A stretch of 21,635 nt of DNA from NCBI GenBank assembly GCA_031961205.1, contig JAVRLS010000010.1, forward strand, positions 1 to 21,635. Direction: 5' to 3'. Shown here in pieces: positions 20,802-21,635 of this stretch; within the stretch, counting starts at the first letter, position 1; each line of letters starts with the position of its first letter. This DNA comes from JAVRLS01 sp031961205. GTDB lineage: Archaea; Thermoplasmatota; Thermoplasmata; Thermoplasmatales; Thermoplasmataceae. The notes under the pieces were generated by a model, which was given only the letters and a program-made list of their open reading frames with translations, had not been told where the DNA came from and made no database searches. The position numbers and the translations under genes are program-made.

Positions 20802-21308
20802 ATGGCTGATCTTGCAGAGCTTCTGATGTTTGAGCATTCCTCAATAAGGGTTGTTTCCAGGGAGGCGAAAAATGATGTTGCCTTTGATTTTTTCACCGGA
20901 TTCAATAATTATCTTGTGAATGATCACGTTGCTGTTGAGGAAAAGATACTTTTTCCGGTAATAGTGGACAATGACTGGGATGATAGGCAGGAATTCGCAA
21001 AAACCGTTTCAAGGATACAGGCAGATCATAAACTGATCGAAACACTGGCGAACAATATCATCAGGTGGCATGAATCCGGCAATGAGGATCTTTATAAGAG
21101 GAGGATGCCGGATTTTTTCAGGATACTGACCGATCATAACCTTTCAGAAGAGGATCAGATATTCCCGAGATGGAAACTGGTTGATGAAACGAGGAGATAT
21201 GGTGCAATCAGGGATGCCATAGAACTGATACAGAGTACTGATGAAAATAATTATTTCGATAAAACCGGCATTTCGGCTGAACTTATAAAATACGTAGCGG
21301 AGAGATAA
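20802..21308 (+). CDS. Hemerythrin-like (HHE domain) protein
   Basis: A 168-residue four-helix protein with a likely di-iron site that binds O2 or senses oxygen or NO. Candidate ligands are spaced as in HHE proteins: His12 (FEHSS), His42 with Glu46/Glu47 (NDHVAVEEKILFP), His76 (ADHKLIE), and His112 with Glu116/Glu117 (TDHNLSEEDQIFP). The two half-repeats (DH..EE...FP) are internally similar. It has no fused domain and no obvious encapsulin-targeting tail at its C-terminus. A weak A/T promoter region lies at 20761-20783. It is followed 56 nt later by an encapsulated-ferritin-type gene; hemerythrins are known encapsulin cargo in other organisms, so a shared iron/oxygen role is plausible but inferred. 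Confidence 0.88.
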   Translation: MADLAELLMFEHSSIRVVSREAKNDVAFDFFTGFNNYLVNDHVAVEEKILFPVIVDNDWDDRQEFAKTVSRIQADHKLIETLANNIIRWHESGNEDLYKRRMPDFFRILTDHNLSEEDQIFPRWKLVDETRRYGAIRDAIELIQSTDENNYFDKTGISAELIKYVAER

Positions 21309-21335
21309 GCAATCCGGATCTGCCCGGAAGGCAAT

Positions 21336-21343
21336 GTTTATAT
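21336..21343 (+). promoter_or_regulatory. TATA box of the EncFtn-like gene
   Basis: TTTATATT is centred about 26 nt before ATG 21365, with no SD, again predicting a leaderless mRNA separate from the hemerythrin transcript. Confidence 0.6.
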
Positions 21344-21364
21344 TGTTTTTCCGAATGTTCAAAT

Positions 21365-21635
21365 ATGCCAAGATACGAAACTTCAGAGGATTTGAGCGAG
21401 AAAATAAAGGATCTGAGCAGGGCCCGCCAGTCATTGATAGAGGAAATAGAGGCCATGATGTTCTACGACGAGCGTGCGGATGCTACCCAGGATGCGGATC
21501 TTAAACATGTTATGGAACATAACAGGGATGATGAAAAGGAACACGCAATGCTCCTTCTTGAGTGGATAAGAAGGCATGATCCCGCACTCGACAAGGAAAT
21601 GCATGAGATACTTTTCTCTAAGAAGGATATCAAGG
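21365..21635 (+). CDS. Encapsulated-ferritin-type protein, 3' end outside window
   Basis: The first 90 codons are present and the frame is still open at the window edge. The sequence matches the EncFtn family, half-ferritins that oxidise Fe(II) for storage inside encapsulin shells. LIEEIEAMMFYDERADA (Glu27, Glu29, Tyr34), then HNRDDEKEHAMLLLEWIRR (Glu57, His60) and a DPALDKEMHEILF tail match the two-helix family in order and spacing. Glu27, Glu57 and His60 line up with the ferroxidase-centre residues; Phe33 stands where characterised members have Trp. In archaea this domain can be a separate protein or fused to the N-terminus of the HK97-type shell protein; which applies here cannot be seen. 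It is too short to be a classical ferritin or Dps. Confidence 0.85.
   Translation, partial: MPRYETSEDLSEKIKDLSRARQSLIEEIEAMMFYDERADATQDADLKHVMEHNRDDEKEHAMLLLEWIRRHDPALDKEMHEILFSKKDIK

Noticed and set aside
21280..21308. Encapsulin-targeting peptide at the hemerythrin C-terminus
   Set aside because: The tail does not show the Gly-Ser-Leu-type targeting motifs known from bacterial cargo proteins.
1..21635. CRISPR array, insertion sequence or prophage
   Set aside because: No direct repeats with regular spacers, no transposase or integrase motifs and no phage structural genes were seen.

Overview
The window looks like chromosome from an archaeon, most likely of the Thermoplasmata (Thermoplasma/Ferroplasma relatives). 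This rests on gene content: archaeal HMG-CoA synthase with a thiolase and a DUF35 protein, isopentenyl phosphate kinase, type 2 IPP isomerase, CDP-archaeol synthase, Pth2, an archaeal ZPR1 homologue and an AbrB-PhoU regulator. It also rests on the promoters: a TATA box sits about 24-29 nt before the start codon of many lead genes, so many mRNAs should be leaderless. Genes inside operons instead carry GGTGA-type Shine-Dalgarno (SD) sites. The placement within Thermoplasmata is inference; no rRNA is present.

Layout. 1-1325: tRNA-Gln(TTG), whose 3' end nearly touches a small membrane-anchored protein gene, then a gene-free stretch with tandem inverted repeats. 1326-3669 (minus): cytochrome bd-type oxidase cydA-cydB. 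4064-4681: TenA-type thiamin-salvage hydrolase. 5141-7752: HMG-CoA synthase, thiolase-like protein and DUF35 zinc-ribbon/OB protein. 7768-9953 (minus): an MFS transporter followed by deoxyribose-phosphate aldolase. 10335-10952 (minus): RNase HII. 11395-12989: TPR protein, thymidylate kinase (minus) and a small winged-helix protein. 12986-15813 (minus): a tightly overlapping operon of acetyltransferase, isopentenyl phosphate kinase, IPP isomerase and ZPR1-like zinc protein. 15907-18472: metallo-beta-lactamase-fold hydrolase, AbrB-PhoU regulator (minus) and a membrane protein (minus). 18589-20283: HTH-CBS regulator, CDP-archaeol synthase, Pth2, and a 56-residue gene on the minus strand. 20487-21635: a small membrane protein, a hemerythrin, and the start of an encapsulated-ferritin-type protein cut by the window end.

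How the genes work together. Three loci serve isoprenoid ether-lipid synthesis: entry to mevalonate (5141-7752), conversion of isopentenyl phosphate to IPP and DMAPP (13488-15283), and CDP-archaeol formation (19217-19771). The thiolase is odd: the positions where I expect the catalytic Cys, His and His hold Thr, Asn and Asn, while its HMG-CoA synthase partner looks intact. The right end (hemerythrin plus EncFtn-like ferritin) points to an iron- or oxygen-handling encapsulin compartment just beyond the window.

Gene-free stretches (577-1325, 3670-4063, 4682-5140, 9954-10334, 10953-11394) hold no convincing protein gene. Several contain clustered inverted repeats that could be small structured RNAs or operators. 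All structure and promoter calls were made by eye.
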